A program made the position numbers and the translations under genes. Below are positions 22,975-32,959 of a stretch of 61,698 nt of DNA, piece by piece. Origin of the DNA: Bacilli bacterium (lineage in GTDB: Bacteria > Bacillota_I > Bacilli_A > RF39 > UBA660). Location: the NCBI GenBank assembly GCA_017409025.1, contig JAFQTN010000012.1:1-61698 (forward strand), given 5' to 3'. Position 1 is the stretch's first letter; each line of letters begins with the position of its first letter. The notes under the pieces are model-generated. The model was not told the origin of the DNA. It saw only the letters and a program-made list of their open reading frames with translations, and ran no database searches.

Positions 22975-25017
22975 ATGAAAAAAAATAATAAAATTAATAA
23001 AATAATAATATTATCAATAATTGGAGTTATTTTAACAGTATCTTTAATTATATTTATTTTAAATTATACTAAAGATAGTTCTAGTTTTTCAATCTTAGAA
23101 AAAAATTGGATTAATAATAATTCTAACAATATAATTGATGTAAGCATATACAACGATATTCCAATATATGGACAAAATGGGGAAGGAATAACATTCTCAT
23201 ATTTAGAAGAATTTACTAACACATATAATATTGAGTTCAATAAAGTATCATATACTGAAAATAATACTGAAAATTTAAAAAATGTCTCATTTAGAATTCT
23301 AGATTTTAATACTAAATTAACAGACAATGATATAGAAATATATAAAGATTATTATGTTATAGTATCTAAAAATAATGACGTCTTAGATAATATAAATGAT
23401 TTGAAAGGTATTAAATTAGGTGTATTAGATAATGACATCAATAATGTAAAATATTATTTAAATGAAGCAAGTGATATTACATATGTTGCTTGTAAAGATG
23501 TTGAAGAAATGCTTAATAAAATTAGAGGAAACGAAATAGAATACATGGCTATTCCAAAAACTATGTATCTAGATGATATTCTAACTAATGATTTAAATAT
23601 CGTATATCACTTAAGTGAATTATATAAACAATATGTAATGACTGTAAATAAAGATAAAACTCTAAAAAGTATTCTTAATAAATACTGGATGATATATGAA
23701 AAAGAATATAAAGAAGATAAATATAGAGAATATTTCTTAGATGCAATATTCAATTATGAAAATATTACTGAAGCAGAAAAGATGGGATATAATGGTTCAG
23801 CATATACATATGGATATGTAACTAATATGCCATACGAAAATACTATTAACAAAGAATTTGTAGGTACATTTTCAAATTATCTTAGTGGTTTTGAAGATTT
23901 TGCCGATGTTGACTTTAAAATAGTAGCATATAATTCAGTAGAAGAATTAAAAAAAGCATTTTCACATGGAGAAGTAGATTTAATATTTGCAAACTTTAAT
24001 ACAAACGGAGTAAATGTAGATATTTTAAAAACTAATAGTCCATTTGAAGAAGAATATGTTGTTTTATCTAAAGAATCATTAGTAGTTAATACTATCAGAA
24101 GTCTAAAAGGGAAAGAAATATATACTGTAAAAAATACTTACTTATATGATTTCTTAAATACTAATAATATTAAAACTAGAGGCTATAATAATACAGATGA
24201 CTTACTTAGAAATATAAGAAGTGATTCAATTGTTATTTTAGATAGAGATACATATGAATATTATAAAAATACTAAATTTAAAGATTATAAAATAATATAT
24301 CAAAATATATTAACTAATGATTATAGTTTTGTAATAAGAGATGTTAATAAAAATAATACATTCTATAAACTATTTAACTATTATGTATCAGATATAAATT
24401 ATAAGAATATTAAATATATGTATAATACTGACTACATAATAAGTTCAAATAAAGAGCTAAATACAATATTTAAATATTTAATCGTAGCAATCGTATCAGT
24501 ATTATCATTTGTACTAATAATTTATTTAATCTTGAAAAAGAAAGATAAAAAGCAAGAATTAAAGAAAGAAGATAAACTTAAATTCATAGATGTTATGACT
24601 TCTTTAAAAAACAGAAATTATCTAAATTATAATATTAAAAGTTGGGATGAAAATATAATTTATCCACAAGCTATAGTTATAATTGACTTAAATAATGTTA
24701 AATATATTAATGATAATTATGGACATGCTGAAGGTGATGAATTAATTAAAAAAGCAGCAAGCATACTGATAGTTAATCAAAAAGAAAATACTGATATAGT
24801 AAGAACTGATGGTAATGAATTCTTAATATATATGGTAGGTTACGATGAGAAAAAAGTAATCGAATATACTAGAAAACTAAACAAAGAATTAAAAGAATTA
24901 CCACACGGTTTTGGTGCAACTCTAGGTTACAGTATGATCGAAGATGATATTAAAACCATTGATGATGCTATTAACGAAGCAACATTATCTATGAGACAAG
25001 CAAAAGAAAAAATATAA
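22975..25017 (+). CDS. Receptor with tandem solute-binding-like domains and a degenerate GGDEF domain
   Basis: A 680-residue membrane sensor. After an N-terminal anchor (about 8-28) come two extracytoplasmic regions resembling bacterial extracellular solute-binding family 3 domains (about 45-260 and 265-490, the second with YTYGYVTNMPYE...). A second membrane segment (about 500-520) and a cytoplasmic GGDEF-like domain (about 535-680: FIDVMTSLKNRNYL, IVIIDLNNVKYINDNYGHAEGDELI) follow. The active-site motif reads RTDGNEF where cyclases have R.GG[DE]EF, so the metal-binding acid is Asn and the first Gly is Asp. I therefore expect it not to make c-di-GMP but to act as a sensor or binder. Start ATG with GGTGAG. 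Confidence 0.85.
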   Translation: MKKNNKINKIIILSIIGVILTVSLIIFILNYTKDSSSFSILEKNWINNNSNNIIDVSIYNDIPIYGQNGEGITFSYLEEFTNTYNIEFNKVSYTENNTENLKNVSFRILDFNTKLTDNDIEIYKDYYVIVSKNNDVLDNINDLKGIKLGVLDNDINNVKYYLNEASDITYVACKDVEEMLNKIRGNEIEYMAIPKTMYLDDILTNDLNIVYHLSELYKQYVMTVNKDKTLKSILNKYWMIYEKEYKEDKYREYFLDAIFNYENITEAEKMGYNGSAYTYGYVTNMPYENTINKEFVGTFSNYLSGFEDFADVDFKIVAYNSVEELKKAFSHGEVDLIFANFNTNGVNVDILKTNSPFEEEYVVLSKESLVVNTIRSLKGKEIYTVKNTYLYDFLNTNNIKTRGYNNTDDLLRNIRSDSIVILDRDTYEYYKNTKFKDYKIIYQNILTNDYSFVIRDVNKNNTFYKLFNYYVSDINYKNIKYMYNTDYIISSNKELNTIFKYLIVAIVSVLSFVLIIYLILKKKDKKQELKKEDKLKFIDVMTSLKNRNYLNYNIKSWDENIIYPQAIVIIDLNNVKYINDNYGHAEGDELIKKAASILIVNQKENTDIVRTDGNEFLIYMVGYDEKKVIEYTRKLNKELKELPHGFGATLGYSMIEDDIKTIDDAINEATLSMRQAKEKI

Positions 25018-25029
25018 TAAGGAGTAGTT

Positions 25030-25935
25030 ATGAAAAGGAAGATAAAAGGGTACTTTAAAAAATTATTTAAAATATTATCAAAGCCAGAAATGGCAATATT
25101 ACCATCTAATATTGCCTTCAACCTTATATTGGCAATAATTCCTATTCTAACAATTATTGTCTTAATAGCATCTTCCTTTGATATATCTATAGATTTAGTT
25201 ACTAAACTAGTTCAAAATATTATGCCAGAACAAGTAAGCTCAGTAATAATAGATGTAATATCAGGAAAAGGTTTTGATACTAACGTTGGTATCTCTAACA
25301 TACTTGCTTTCTTCTTAGCATCTAACGGTACTTATGCAATAATAACTGCATCAGATACATTATATAAAGTAGATGCTAAAGATAAAATAAAAAAGAGAAT
25401 CAGTTCTCTAATAATTTTATTAATAATTATAACCCTATTATTATTCTTAGTAATAGTTCCAATGTTCGGTGAAAATATAATTTCCCTAATGCATAAAGCA
25501 CAAATATTAGAAAACTATATTGATGAGATAACTATAATATTTAATATATTTAAATGGCCATTAACACTATTTATAATATACTTTAATATTAAATTAATAT
25601 ATACAATAGCACCTAGTAAAAATGTAAAAAGTAAAGAAACTACTTATGGAGCATTATTTACTACAATTATGTGGATAATAGCAACTGCCATATTTAAATT
25701 CTACTTAACATATTTTGCTAGATATGATATCCTATATGGTAATCTTTCATCTATCATAATCATGTTAGTTTGGTGTTATTTCTTATCATTTATATTTGTA
25801 TTAGGTATGGCTATCAATGCATCTCAAAAAGAAGAACAAGAGTTTCTCGAAGAAACTAAAAGAATAGCCTTAACAGAACTAACAAAAGAAACAAAACGTA
25901 GAAAAAAGAAAGAAAAACAAAAAGAAAAAAATTAA
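25030..25935 (+). CDS. YihY/BrkB-family integral membrane protein
   Basis: A 301-residue protein with about six hydrophobic segments. It carries the YihY/BrkB hallmarks: an N-terminal amphipathic stretch, LPSNIAFNLILAIIPILTIIV, a central FFLASNGTYAIITASDTLYKV and a late YGALFTTIMWIIATAIFKFYLTYFARYDILYGNLSSIIIMLVWCYFLSFIFVLGMAIN. The family was once named as RNase BN but is now regarded as transport- or envelope-related. The C-terminal ~35 residues are highly charged and cytoplasmic. AAGGAGTAG precedes the ATG, 12 bases after the receptor gene. Confidence 0.9.
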   Translation: MKRKIKGYFKKLFKILSKPEMAILPSNIAFNLILAIIPILTIIVLIASSFDISIDLVTKLVQNIMPEQVSSVIIDVISGKGFDTNVGISNILAFFLASNGTYAIITASDTLYKVDAKDKIKKRISSLIILLIIITLLLFLVIVPMFGENIISLMHKAQILENYIDEITIIFNIFKWPLTLFIIYFNIKLIYTIAPSKNVKSKETTYGALFTTIMWIIATAIFKFYLTYFARYDILYGNLSSIIIMLVWCYFLSFIFVLGMAINASQKEEQEFLEETKRIALTELTKETKRRKKKEKQKEKN

Positions 25936-25941
25936 AAAATG

Positions 25942-25972
25942 CTAAATACATGTAAATGTGTTTAGTTTTTTT
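25942..25972 (+). terminator. Intrinsic terminator
   Basis: Stem CTAAATACA (25942-25950) / TGTGTTTAG (25957-25965) with one G-U pair, then a seven-T run. Confidence 0.8.
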
Positions 25973-25981
25973 AATTTCAAC

Positions 25982-26010
25982 TTGCATTCTAAACAATTTA
26001 AATGTATACT
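25982..26010 (+). promoter_or_regulatory. Promoter of the TasA-like gene
   Basis: TTGCAT (25982-25987), a 17-base spacer and TATACT (26005-26010). Confidence 0.6.
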
Positions 26011-26051
26011 TAATATAGTAATAAAAAATATAATAGAGTGGTGTTGAAAAA

Positions 26052-27938
26052 ATGAATGATAAAAATAGAAGAATAATAACAATATTAAGTGTATTTACAA
26101 TAATATTTACATTAATGGGTGGAACCTTAGCATATTGGGTTTGGGATTCAACTGAGAATACTGGCCTAGCATTTACAATAACTAAAGATTTTTCATGTTA
26201 TGCAGATGGTGGAGAAGGTATAAGCAATGATAATATACAATTAGCCCCAATATATGCAAAAAATTGTGCTACCAGTGAATATGCATTAAAAAAAGAAATA
26301 ACCCTGTCTGCAAGTATGCAAAGAAATGATATGACATTAGAAATGGATCTATGGTTAAATGTAAATTCTATAGATTCAACGTTAGCTAATAACGAAAATT
26401 TAAGATATGCCATATCAACATCTGATGCTGGAGGTTGTGAAGAAGGAAACACTGGGTATGTTACTAGTGGTAATTTTAAAGAACTAACAACTGGAAGCCG
26501 TGCTTCATTATTAGATAATATAGTGTTCACAAGCGCAAATTTAACACCTAAAAAATATTATTTATATATATGGTTAGATTCAGAAGAAACAAATAATTTA
26601 ACTCAAAATTCCAAATTTAATTTATCTCTAGGTGGGCAATGTACAGATTCGGGTGAAAAGTTCAATGAAAAAATAATTTCACTATCACATGCTAACAATA
26701 GTAACGTATATGTTGAAACAATAGAAACAGGAGAAACAAGTGAATATGAAACTGTTCCTGCTAATTCAAGTGCTTGGAATACGATGACGTTAGGTTCCGG
26801 AGTTACAATAGAAAATGAAACAGAAGGTTTGTTTTCGATTAAATTTGATTGTCTTTGTTTTGTAGAGGATTGGTTTGAGGGAATATGTGCAAGTTATGAA
26901 TGCTCATCTACAAATTTGACATTATCACCAAAAGAGGCCGGTTATTATCGTTTCAATGGTTATTATGAAGGTAACAATTTTTATTTATACATAAATGATA
27001 AAATTGTTCAAAGGTATGATGCATATGTTGATATGTATTGGGGTGATAATGAACATTATTTGACACCGGAAGATACAATTAATATTACATTTGAAACTTC
27101 GGAATATTTGTGTTCCACCTCATGTACCCATGAATTTAAAATTGAAAAAGCCAAAAATTCAAATGGAAAATTAAATACTTATAGATATGAAGGAAAAGAA
27201 GTTGATAATTATATAACATTTAATAATGAAACATGGAGAATTATAGGTTTGGAAGATGGTTCAGTTTTAGGATTAGAGTCTGGAAAATATTATCCGAAAA
27301 TAGTAAGAGCTGAATCGTTTGATAAAAACTATCACAATTATCCAACTTGGGTCGACCCAACATGGAATTATTCTTATATCAACTACGCTTTAAATAACGG
27401 ATATTATAACAAAAAAGACGTAGAGAGCTGGCTAACAGAAGAAATAGAAGAACATGGTTACAGTATTTATGGTTTATCTGAAGAGTCAAGAAAATTTATT
27501 GCAAAAGCAAAATGGGAAGGTTTGGTTTTAAATGATATCTCAACCGTTGAAGGAACTTATAAAAAAGAATTAGTAAGAACATATAAAGCGAATGTAGGGT
27601 TATTGAGCCCAAGTGACTATGGTTTTGCCGCTACACAATATAATTGTGTAGAAGATTATACTACTTTAAAAAATTATGCTAATTGCGTTAATTATAATTG
27701 GTTATATACAGGAGAAAATGAATGGTTAATAAGTGATTATACTGATTCCAGTGATCCAGATGTAAATTATTGGACTAATTTAGCCCTTATAATAAATAAT
27801 GAAGGAAATGTAACAGAATATCTTGCGGGTGATGAAACCTTGTCATATCGTCCAGTCGTATATCTAAATCCTGATGTAATAGTAACAGGTGGAACTGGTA
27901 AAATAGATGATCAATATCAAATAGAGTTAAGTGAATGA
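26052..27938 (+). CDS. Secreted TasA/camelysin-like surface protein with C-terminal DUF6273-like domain
   Basis: A 628-residue exported protein. The N-terminus (VFTIIFTLMGGTLAYWVWDST) resembles signal peptides cut by SipW-type peptidases of TasA/camelysin proteins, followed by a beta-rich TasA-like region (about 35-200). A middle region (about 210-370) is cysteine-rich (FDCLCF, CASYECS, YLCSTSCTHEF) and looks like a carbohydrate-binding or Ig-like insert. The C-terminus (about 375-628) has DNYITFNNETWRIIGLEDG ... YRPVVYLNPDVIVTGGTGKIDDQYQIEL, the wording of DUF6273-type domains in gut Firmicutes surface proteins. The middle part uses TTG, CCG, CGT and GAG codons rarely used by neighbours, suggesting mosaic origin. 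No sipW is in the window. Confidence 0.75.
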   Translation: MNDKNRRIITILSVFTIIFTLMGGTLAYWVWDSTENTGLAFTITKDFSCYADGGEGISNDNIQLAPIYAKNCATSEYALKKEITLSASMQRNDMTLEMDLWLNVNSIDSTLANNENLRYAISTSDAGGCEEGNTGYVTSGNFKELTTGSRASLLDNIVFTSANLTPKKYYLYIWLDSEETNNLTQNSKFNLSLGGQCTDSGEKFNEKIISLSHANNSNVYVETIETGETSEYETVPANSSAWNTMTLGSGVTIENETEGLFSIKFDCLCFVEDWFEGICASYECSSTNLTLSPKEAGYYRFNGYYEGNNFYLYINDKIVQRYDAYVDMYWGDNEHYLTPEDTINITFETSEYLCSTSCTHEFKIEKAKNSNGKLNTYRYEGKEVDNYITFNNETWRIIGLEDGSVLGLESGKYYPKIVRAESFDKNYHNYPTWVDPTWNYSYINYALNNGYYNKKDVESWLTEEIEEHGYSIYGLSEESRKFIAKAKWEGLVLNDISTVEGTYKKELVRTYKANVGLLSPSDYGFAATQYNCVEDYTTLKNYANCVNYNWLYTGENEWLISDYTDSSDPDVNYWTNLALIINNEGNVTEYLAGDETLSYRPVVYLNPDVIVTGGTGKIDDQYQIELSE

Positions 27939-27944
27939 TAAAAT

Positions 27945-27969
27945 AAAGGTCAATTTTTTGACCTTTTTT
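27945..27969 (+). terminator. Intrinsic terminator
   Basis: Stem AAAGGTCA (27945-27952) / TGACCTTT (27959-27966) followed by T-run, seven bases after the TasA-like gene's stop. Confidence 0.8.
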
Positions 27970-28015
27970 CTTTATTATTATATCCTTTTATAGTATAATT
28001 ATCTTAGGTGAAAAT

Positions 28016-29530
28016 ATGAAAAAAGTATTGTTATGTATAATGGACGGGGTAGGTATAAGAGAGTCATTAAAAGGTAATGCATTAAAAAATGCTAATACAA
28101 AAACATTAGATAAATTAATGGATGAATATCCTAATATTTTACTTGAAGCTTCAGGTGAATATGTAGGACTACCTTCTGGACAAATGGGTAATTCTGAAGT
28201 AGGACATTCTACTATTGGATCTGGAAGAGTAATATATCAGTCTCTAGAAAAAATAAATAAAAGTATCAAAGATGGAGATTTTTACAAAAATGAAGAATTA
28301 TTAAATGCTATTAATCATGCTAAAGTTAATAATTCTAAATTACATTTAATCGGATTACTAAGTGATGGAGGAATCCATTCCCATATTAATCACTTATTTG
28401 CTATCCTAGATTTATGTAAAAAAGAAAATTTTACTAATGTCTATATCCACGTTATAACAGATGGAAGAGATACTGCTCCAGATTCTGGAATTGAATATAT
28501 TAAATTATTAAGAAATAAATTAGAAACTATCGGATTTGGTAAAATAGCAACTATTTGTGGAAGATATTATATGATGGATAGAGATAATCGTTTTGAAAGA
28601 GTAAAACTTGCATACGATATGTTAACTAATGGTTCTGGTGATAAATATAATCGCCCTGAAGAAGCTTGGAAAAATAATCAAGCCAAAGGAATTACTGATG
28701 AATTTATAAATCCATCAATTATCAATAGAGAAGGAATTATAAAAGATAATGATAGTATCATAACATTTAACTATAGACCTGATAGATTAAGAGAATTATA
28801 TGCTGCATTAACTAATAAAGATTATGAATGTTTTGAAAGAAAGATATTAAACAATATTAAAGTAGTAACTATGATGCCAGTTAGTGATGAAGTAATCTGT
28901 ACTAATGCCTTTAAATTAGAAAATATTGATAATGTCTTAGGTACTGTTATATCAAATAATAATATGTCTCAATTAAGAATTGCTGAAACAGAAAAGTATG
29001 CTCATGTAACATATTTCTTTGATGGAGGAAAAGAATTAGAATTAAATAACTGTAAAAAAATATTAATCCCTTCCCCTAAAGTAAATACTTATGATTTAAA
29101 ACCTGAAATGTCTGCCAAAAGAATTACAGAAACATTATTAAATGAACTAAAAGAAACTAAATACGATTTAATCGTATTAAATTATGCTAACGGAGATATG
29201 GTAGGACATACTGGAGTTTATGAAAAAGGAATAATTGCCGTAGAAACAGTTGATATTTGTATCGAAAAATTAATTAATAATATTGATTTATCTGAATATA
29301 CAATTATTATAACTGCTGATCATGGTAACTGTGAAGAAATGATAAATGATGATGATACTATAAATACAGCACATACTACTAACGTAGTACCATTTATCGT
29401 ATTAGATAAGAATATAAGATTAAAAGAAAATAAAGTAGGTTCACTATCTGATATAGCACCAACAATACTAAATATAATGAATTTAAATATTCCAAAAGAA
29501 ATGACGGGAGATGTACTAATAAATGAGTAG
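28016..29530 (+). CDS. gpmI: 2,3-bisphosphoglycerate-independent phosphoglycerate mutase
   Basis: Interconverts 3- and 2-phosphoglycerate in glycolysis with two metal ions and a phosphoserine intermediate. Visible: LLCIMDGVGI (metal aspartate), MGNSEVGH with the catalytic serine at about 63, HVITDGRDTAPDSG, ICGRYYMMDRDNRFERVKLAYD, and the C-terminal VLNYANGDMVGHTG and ITADHGNCEEM with metal ligands. Length 504 is standard (about 510). GGTGAAAAT precedes the ATG; TATAAT at 27994 is a likely -10. It overlaps the following deacetylase by eight bases, tying a glycolytic gene to the surface-polysaccharide region. Confidence 0.97.
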   Translation: MKKVLLCIMDGVGIRESLKGNALKNANTKTLDKLMDEYPNILLEASGEYVGLPSGQMGNSEVGHSTIGSGRVIYQSLEKINKSIKDGDFYKNEELLNAINHAKVNNSKLHLIGLLSDGGIHSHINHLFAILDLCKKENFTNVYIHVITDGRDTAPDSGIEYIKLLRNKLETIGFGKIATICGRYYMMDRDNRFERVKLAYDMLTNGSGDKYNRPEEAWKNNQAKGITDEFINPSIINREGIIKDNDSIITFNYRPDRLRELYAALTNKDYECFERKILNNIKVVTMMPVSDEVICTNAFKLENIDNVLGTVISNNNMSQLRIAETEKYAHVTYFFDGGKELELNNCKKILIPSPKVNTYDLKPEMSAKRITETLLNELKETKYDLIVLNYANGDMVGHTGVYEKGIIAVETVDICIEKLINNIDLSEYTIIITADHGNCEEMINDDDTINTAHTTNVVPFIVLDKNIRLKENKVGSLSDIAPTILNIMNLNIPKEMTGDVLINE

Positions 29531-30806
29531 AAAAAGAAGAAGAAAAGGAAATACTAAGAAAAAAGTAATTTTCTTAATAGTAACAATCATATTAATTATT
29601 ACTATATCAATCGTATGCTTTAAAATAAATTCTGATAGAATTAAAGAACTAAAAGAACAAAAGTTAACAAGCGATATTCTTAAACACTATAATGAATATG
29701 TAATAACTAATAAAGAATCTAATCTTTATAAATTAGAAAATAATAGTTATCTTAAATCAGGGAAAATTGCTAAAGAAGAAGAATTAATTCTTACCAAAAA
29801 AGAAATTACATTCAAAGATGAGTATTTAAAAATAGAAAATTTAGCTGATGAATATTATATCTACTATAAAGATATAGATGCTATCCAAGAATTATCTGAA
29901 ATTGAAGAATCTAGATATAAAAAATATATTCCATTTAATGAAAATATAGTTACTAAAGATACTACTAATTTTTATGATGAATCTGATAATTTAATATATT
30001 CAATAGATACTTCATTTAATCTACCAATAATAGTAAAGAAAAAAGATATCTATGGAATAGAATTTAATGATAGATTATTATATGTAAAAAAAGAAGACGT
30101 ATCTGAAACTAAAGAAAATAAAAATACTGATAAAAAGAATACTAGTGGAATAGCAGTATTAAATTATCACTTTTTCTATGATGAAACTAAAGCATCAGAA
30201 AGAAATGATTGTAATCAAATAATCTGTAAATCTAAAAGTGGGTTTAAAAAACACTTAGACTATATTAAAGAGAATAATATTTTCACTCCAACTATGTCTG
30301 AATTTGAAATGTATTTAAATAAAGAAATAAACCTACCTAAATCTACATTAATAACAATAGATGATGGATGGAGAACAGGAATTGCTACTAGTTTACTTGA
30401 AGAGTATAAACTAAATGGAACTATCTTCTTAATAACTTCATGGTTTGAAGAAATTAATTTCTTATATAATAAAAAATATGTTGAATATCATTCACACGGT
30501 GATAATCTTCATAATCAAGGAGTATGTCCTGGAGGACAAGGGGGAGCTATTAAATGTCTTGCTAAAGATAAATTACTTGCTGACCTTGCCTTAAGCCGCG
30601 AAAAATTAGATGGTTCAACTGCTTTTTGTTATCCATTCTATGAATATAATAGTTATTCTATTGAAGTTTTAAAAGAAGCTGGCTTTACCATGGCCTTTGA
30701 AGGTGGATTTAAAAAAGCAACTCCAAGTACTAATAAATTTAAAATACCAAGATATGTCATGTATGATTCAACTACTGTAAGTCAGTTGAAAAGTTATATT
30801 GGCTAG
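29523..30806 (+). CDS. Membrane-anchored polysaccharide deacetylase (NodB family)
   Basis: Removes acetyl groups from peptidoglycan or exopolysaccharide outside the cell. A basic N-terminus and one membrane segment (about 14-36) lead to an SH3-like or linker region (about 60-200), then the NodB domain (about 205-425). TLITIDDGW carries motif 1 with the catalytic base and metal aspartate; VEYHSHGDNLHN carries the two metal histidines of motif 2; FCYPFYEYN corresponds to motif 3. An insert with GVCPGGQGG and two further cysteines is unusual. Overlap with gpmI suggests one operon continuing into the glycosyltransferases. Confidence 0.88.
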   Translation: MSRKRRRKGNTKKKVIFLIVTIILIITISIVCFKINSDRIKELKEQKLTSDILKHYNEYVITNKESNLYKLENNSYLKSGKIAKEEELILTKKEITFKDEYLKIENLADEYYIYYKDIDAIQELSEIEESRYKKYIPFNENIVTKDTTNFYDESDNLIYSIDTSFNLPIIVKKKDIYGIEFNDRLLYVKKEDVSETKENKNTDKKNTSGIAVLNYHFFYDETKASERNDCNQIICKSKSGFKKHLDYIKENNIFTPTMSEFEMYLNKEINLPKSTLITIDDGWRTGIATSLLEEYKLNGTIFLITSWFEEINFLYNKKYVEYHSHGDNLHNQGVCPGGQGGAIKCLAKDKLLADLALSREKLDGSTAFCYPFYEYNSYSIEVLKEAGFTMAFEGGFKKATPSTNKFKIPRYVMYDSTTVSQLKSYIG

Positions 30807-30817
30807 AAAGGATTTAT

Positions 30818-31768
30818 ATGAAAGTAAAAGTAAGTGTCATTGTTCCAGTATATAATGTTGAAGAATACCTCCCAAGATGTCTAGACACTTTGGTAGGCTC
30901 AACTCTAAAAGATATTGAAATAATTTTAATAAATGATGGTTCACCAGATAACAGTGAAGAAATAATTAAAAAATATCAAAAGAAATTTAAAGATATAATC
31001 GTATACCACAAAAAAGTGAATGAAGGACAAGGCGTAGCTAGAAACTATGCACTAAATATTGCTAAAGGAGAGTATGTAACTTTCGTAGATAGTGATGATT
31101 TTATTGATATCAGAATGTTAGAAAAACTATATAATAAAGGAGTTAAAGATAAAGCCGATATCGTATGCTCTACCGGCCATATCGAAGTAACTAGTGATAC
31201 TAGAAAAGAAATTAAATATGAGTTTGATAGTAAAGATTCACACATAAAATATATCTTAAATAATTCTGGACCTTGGGGTAAAATTGTTAAAAAAGATTTA
31301 ATTCTAAAAAACAATCTAACTTTCCCTAATTTAAGAGCGTACGAAGATATTTCCGTAGTTCCACTTTGGTCCTTATATGCAAAAAAAATATCATACGTAG
31401 ATGAACCATTATATTATTATTTAATACGTGAAGGTTCTACGATGAAACAAACTAAATATAATGATAAATTAACTCATATATATCCTTCACTAGATAATCT
31501 TTATAATAATTTTATAGATAAAACTAAAGATAAATATACTGAAGAAGTAGAATATATTTATATAGAACACTTACTTCATGCAGCATCTTTAAGATTTATG
31601 CAATTTGATAAATATGAAGAAGTAGAAAAAATTACTAAAATAATTAAAGAAAAATTCCCTAAATGGAATAAAAATAAATATTATCAAAATAAAAGTATCA
31701 AATATAAAATAGTATGTACATTAATTTATCATAAACAATTTAAATTGTTAAAACTAATACTAAAATAA
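30818..31768 (+). CDS. Family 2 glycosyltransferase
   Basis: A cytoplasmic inverting GT-A glycosyltransferase for the exopolysaccharide repeat. The nucleotide-binding start SVIVPVYNVEEYLPRCLDTLV, the IEIILINDGSPDNS strand and the metal-binding FVDSDDFID (DxD-type) are all intact; the C-terminal half (YEDISVVPLWSLYAKKISYVDEPLYYYLIREGS) is typical of capsule GT2 enzymes. The sugar donor is not predictable. AAAGGATT precedes the ATG, 11 bases after the deacetylase. It is about 45% like the GT2 at 34462 by eye. Confidence 0.92.
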   Translation: MKVKVSVIVPVYNVEEYLPRCLDTLVGSTLKDIEIILINDGSPDNSEEIIKKYQKKFKDIIVYHKKVNEGQGVARNYALNIAKGEYVTFVDSDDFIDIRMLEKLYNKGVKDKADIVCSTGHIEVTSDTRKEIKYEFDSKDSHIKYILNNSGPWGKIVKKDLILKNNLTFPNLRAYEDISVVPLWSLYAKKISYVDEPLYYYLIREGSTMKQTKYNDKLTHIYPSLDNLYNNFIDKTKDKYTEEVEYIYIEHLLHAASLRFMQFDKYEEVEKITKIIKEKFPKWNKNKYYQNKSIKYKIVCTLIYHKQFKLLKLILK

Positions 31769-31780
31769 ACAGGTGATATT

Positions 31781-32959
31781 ATGAAAAAGAAAGATATTTT
31801 ATTTGTCGTAGATGAAAGAAGAATGGGCGGAGTATCAGTATTACTTGAAGACATCCTAAATATGATAAATTTAAATAAATTTAATATTGACATCTTAGTA
31901 CTTCATAATAATGGAGAAAAATTAACTGACCTTCCTAAAGAAGTTAATTTAATCTATGGAACCAAATACTTTAGTTCCATAGACTATACTTTAAAAGAAG
32001 TAATAAAATCATTTAATTTATCTAAAATATATCATAAATTTAAAGTTATTCTAGATATGAAAACAGGTAATATTAAAAATACTATAAGAAGAGAAAGAAA
32101 GAAAATATTAACTAAAAAATATGATTTAGAAATAGCTTTTAAAGATGGATTTACCGCCTTATTTACAATCTTCGGAGATAGTACTAGAAAAATACATTGG
32201 TTACATTACGAATATAAAAAAGTAAACCCTAATGGTAAATATGATAAATTATTTAAAAAAATATTACCAGAATTTGATGAGATAATTGCCGTATCAGATG
32301 GTGTAAAAAATGCCTTTAACGAAATATATCATCTAGAAGATAAAACCAAAGTAATCGCTAATGTCGTAGACACAATAAAAATAAAAGAAAAAGCAAAAGA
32401 AAAATCAGATGTTATTCTAAATAAAAAAGATATTAATTTTGTATCCGTAGGAAGAATTCATGAACAAAAAGGATATGACAAACTAATCAAAGCAATTAAT
32501 CAATTAAAAGAAGAAAAAATACTACCCAAAAACTTTAAATTAAGATTATATGGTGATGGCCCTCAAAAAGAATACTTACATGAACTAATAACTAAATATA
32601 ATTTAGAAGATAAAGTATCCCTAATGGGTAAAGTAACAAATCCATATAAATATTTAAAAGATTCGGATATGTTTATGTTACCATCTAGATATGAAGCATT
32701 TGGTTTAGTAATAATCGAAGCAATGACTTTAGGAATTCCTGTCTTAGCAACAGAAAATCATGCAACAAATAAAATAATAAAAGATAAGATTAACGGATAT
32801 ATCACCGAAAATTCATATAATGGAATATATTTAGGATTAAAATATATTCTTAATAATCTAGATGAATTAGAAAAATATAAACAAAATTTATTAAATTACG
32901 AATATGATAATGAAACAATTATAAAAGAACTTGAAGGAGTTTTATCGAATGAAAAATAA
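31781..32959 (+). CDS. Family 4 glycosyltransferase
   Basis: A retaining GT-B enzyme. The N-domain starts VVDERRMGGVSVLLEDILNMI; the C-domain has FVSVGRIHEQKGYDKLIKAI, LYGDGPQKEYLHELI, and the donor-binding MFMLPSRYEAFGLVIIEAMTLGIPVLATE with its E-x7-E pair. Length 392 is typical. It follows the GT2 by 12 bases and overlaps the polymerase gene by 11. It probably adds a sugar to the lipid-linked repeat unit at the inner membrane face. Confidence 0.93.
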   Translation: MKKKDILFVVDERRMGGVSVLLEDILNMINLNKFNIDILVLHNNGEKLTDLPKEVNLIYGTKYFSSIDYTLKEVIKSFNLSKIYHKFKVILDMKTGNIKNTIRRERKKILTKKYDLEIAFKDGFTALFTIFGDSTRKIHWLHYEYKKVNPNGKYDKLFKKILPEFDEIIAVSDGVKNAFNEIYHLEDKTKVIANVVDTIKIKEKAKEKSDVILNKKDINFVSVGRIHEQKGYDKLIKAINQLKEEKILPKNFKLRLYGDGPQKEYLHELITKYNLEDKVSLMGKVTNPYKYLKDSDMFMLPSRYEAFGLVIIEAMTLGIPVLATENHATNKIIKDKINGYITENSYNGIYLGLKYILNNLDELEKYKQNLLNYEYDNETIIKELEGVLSNEK

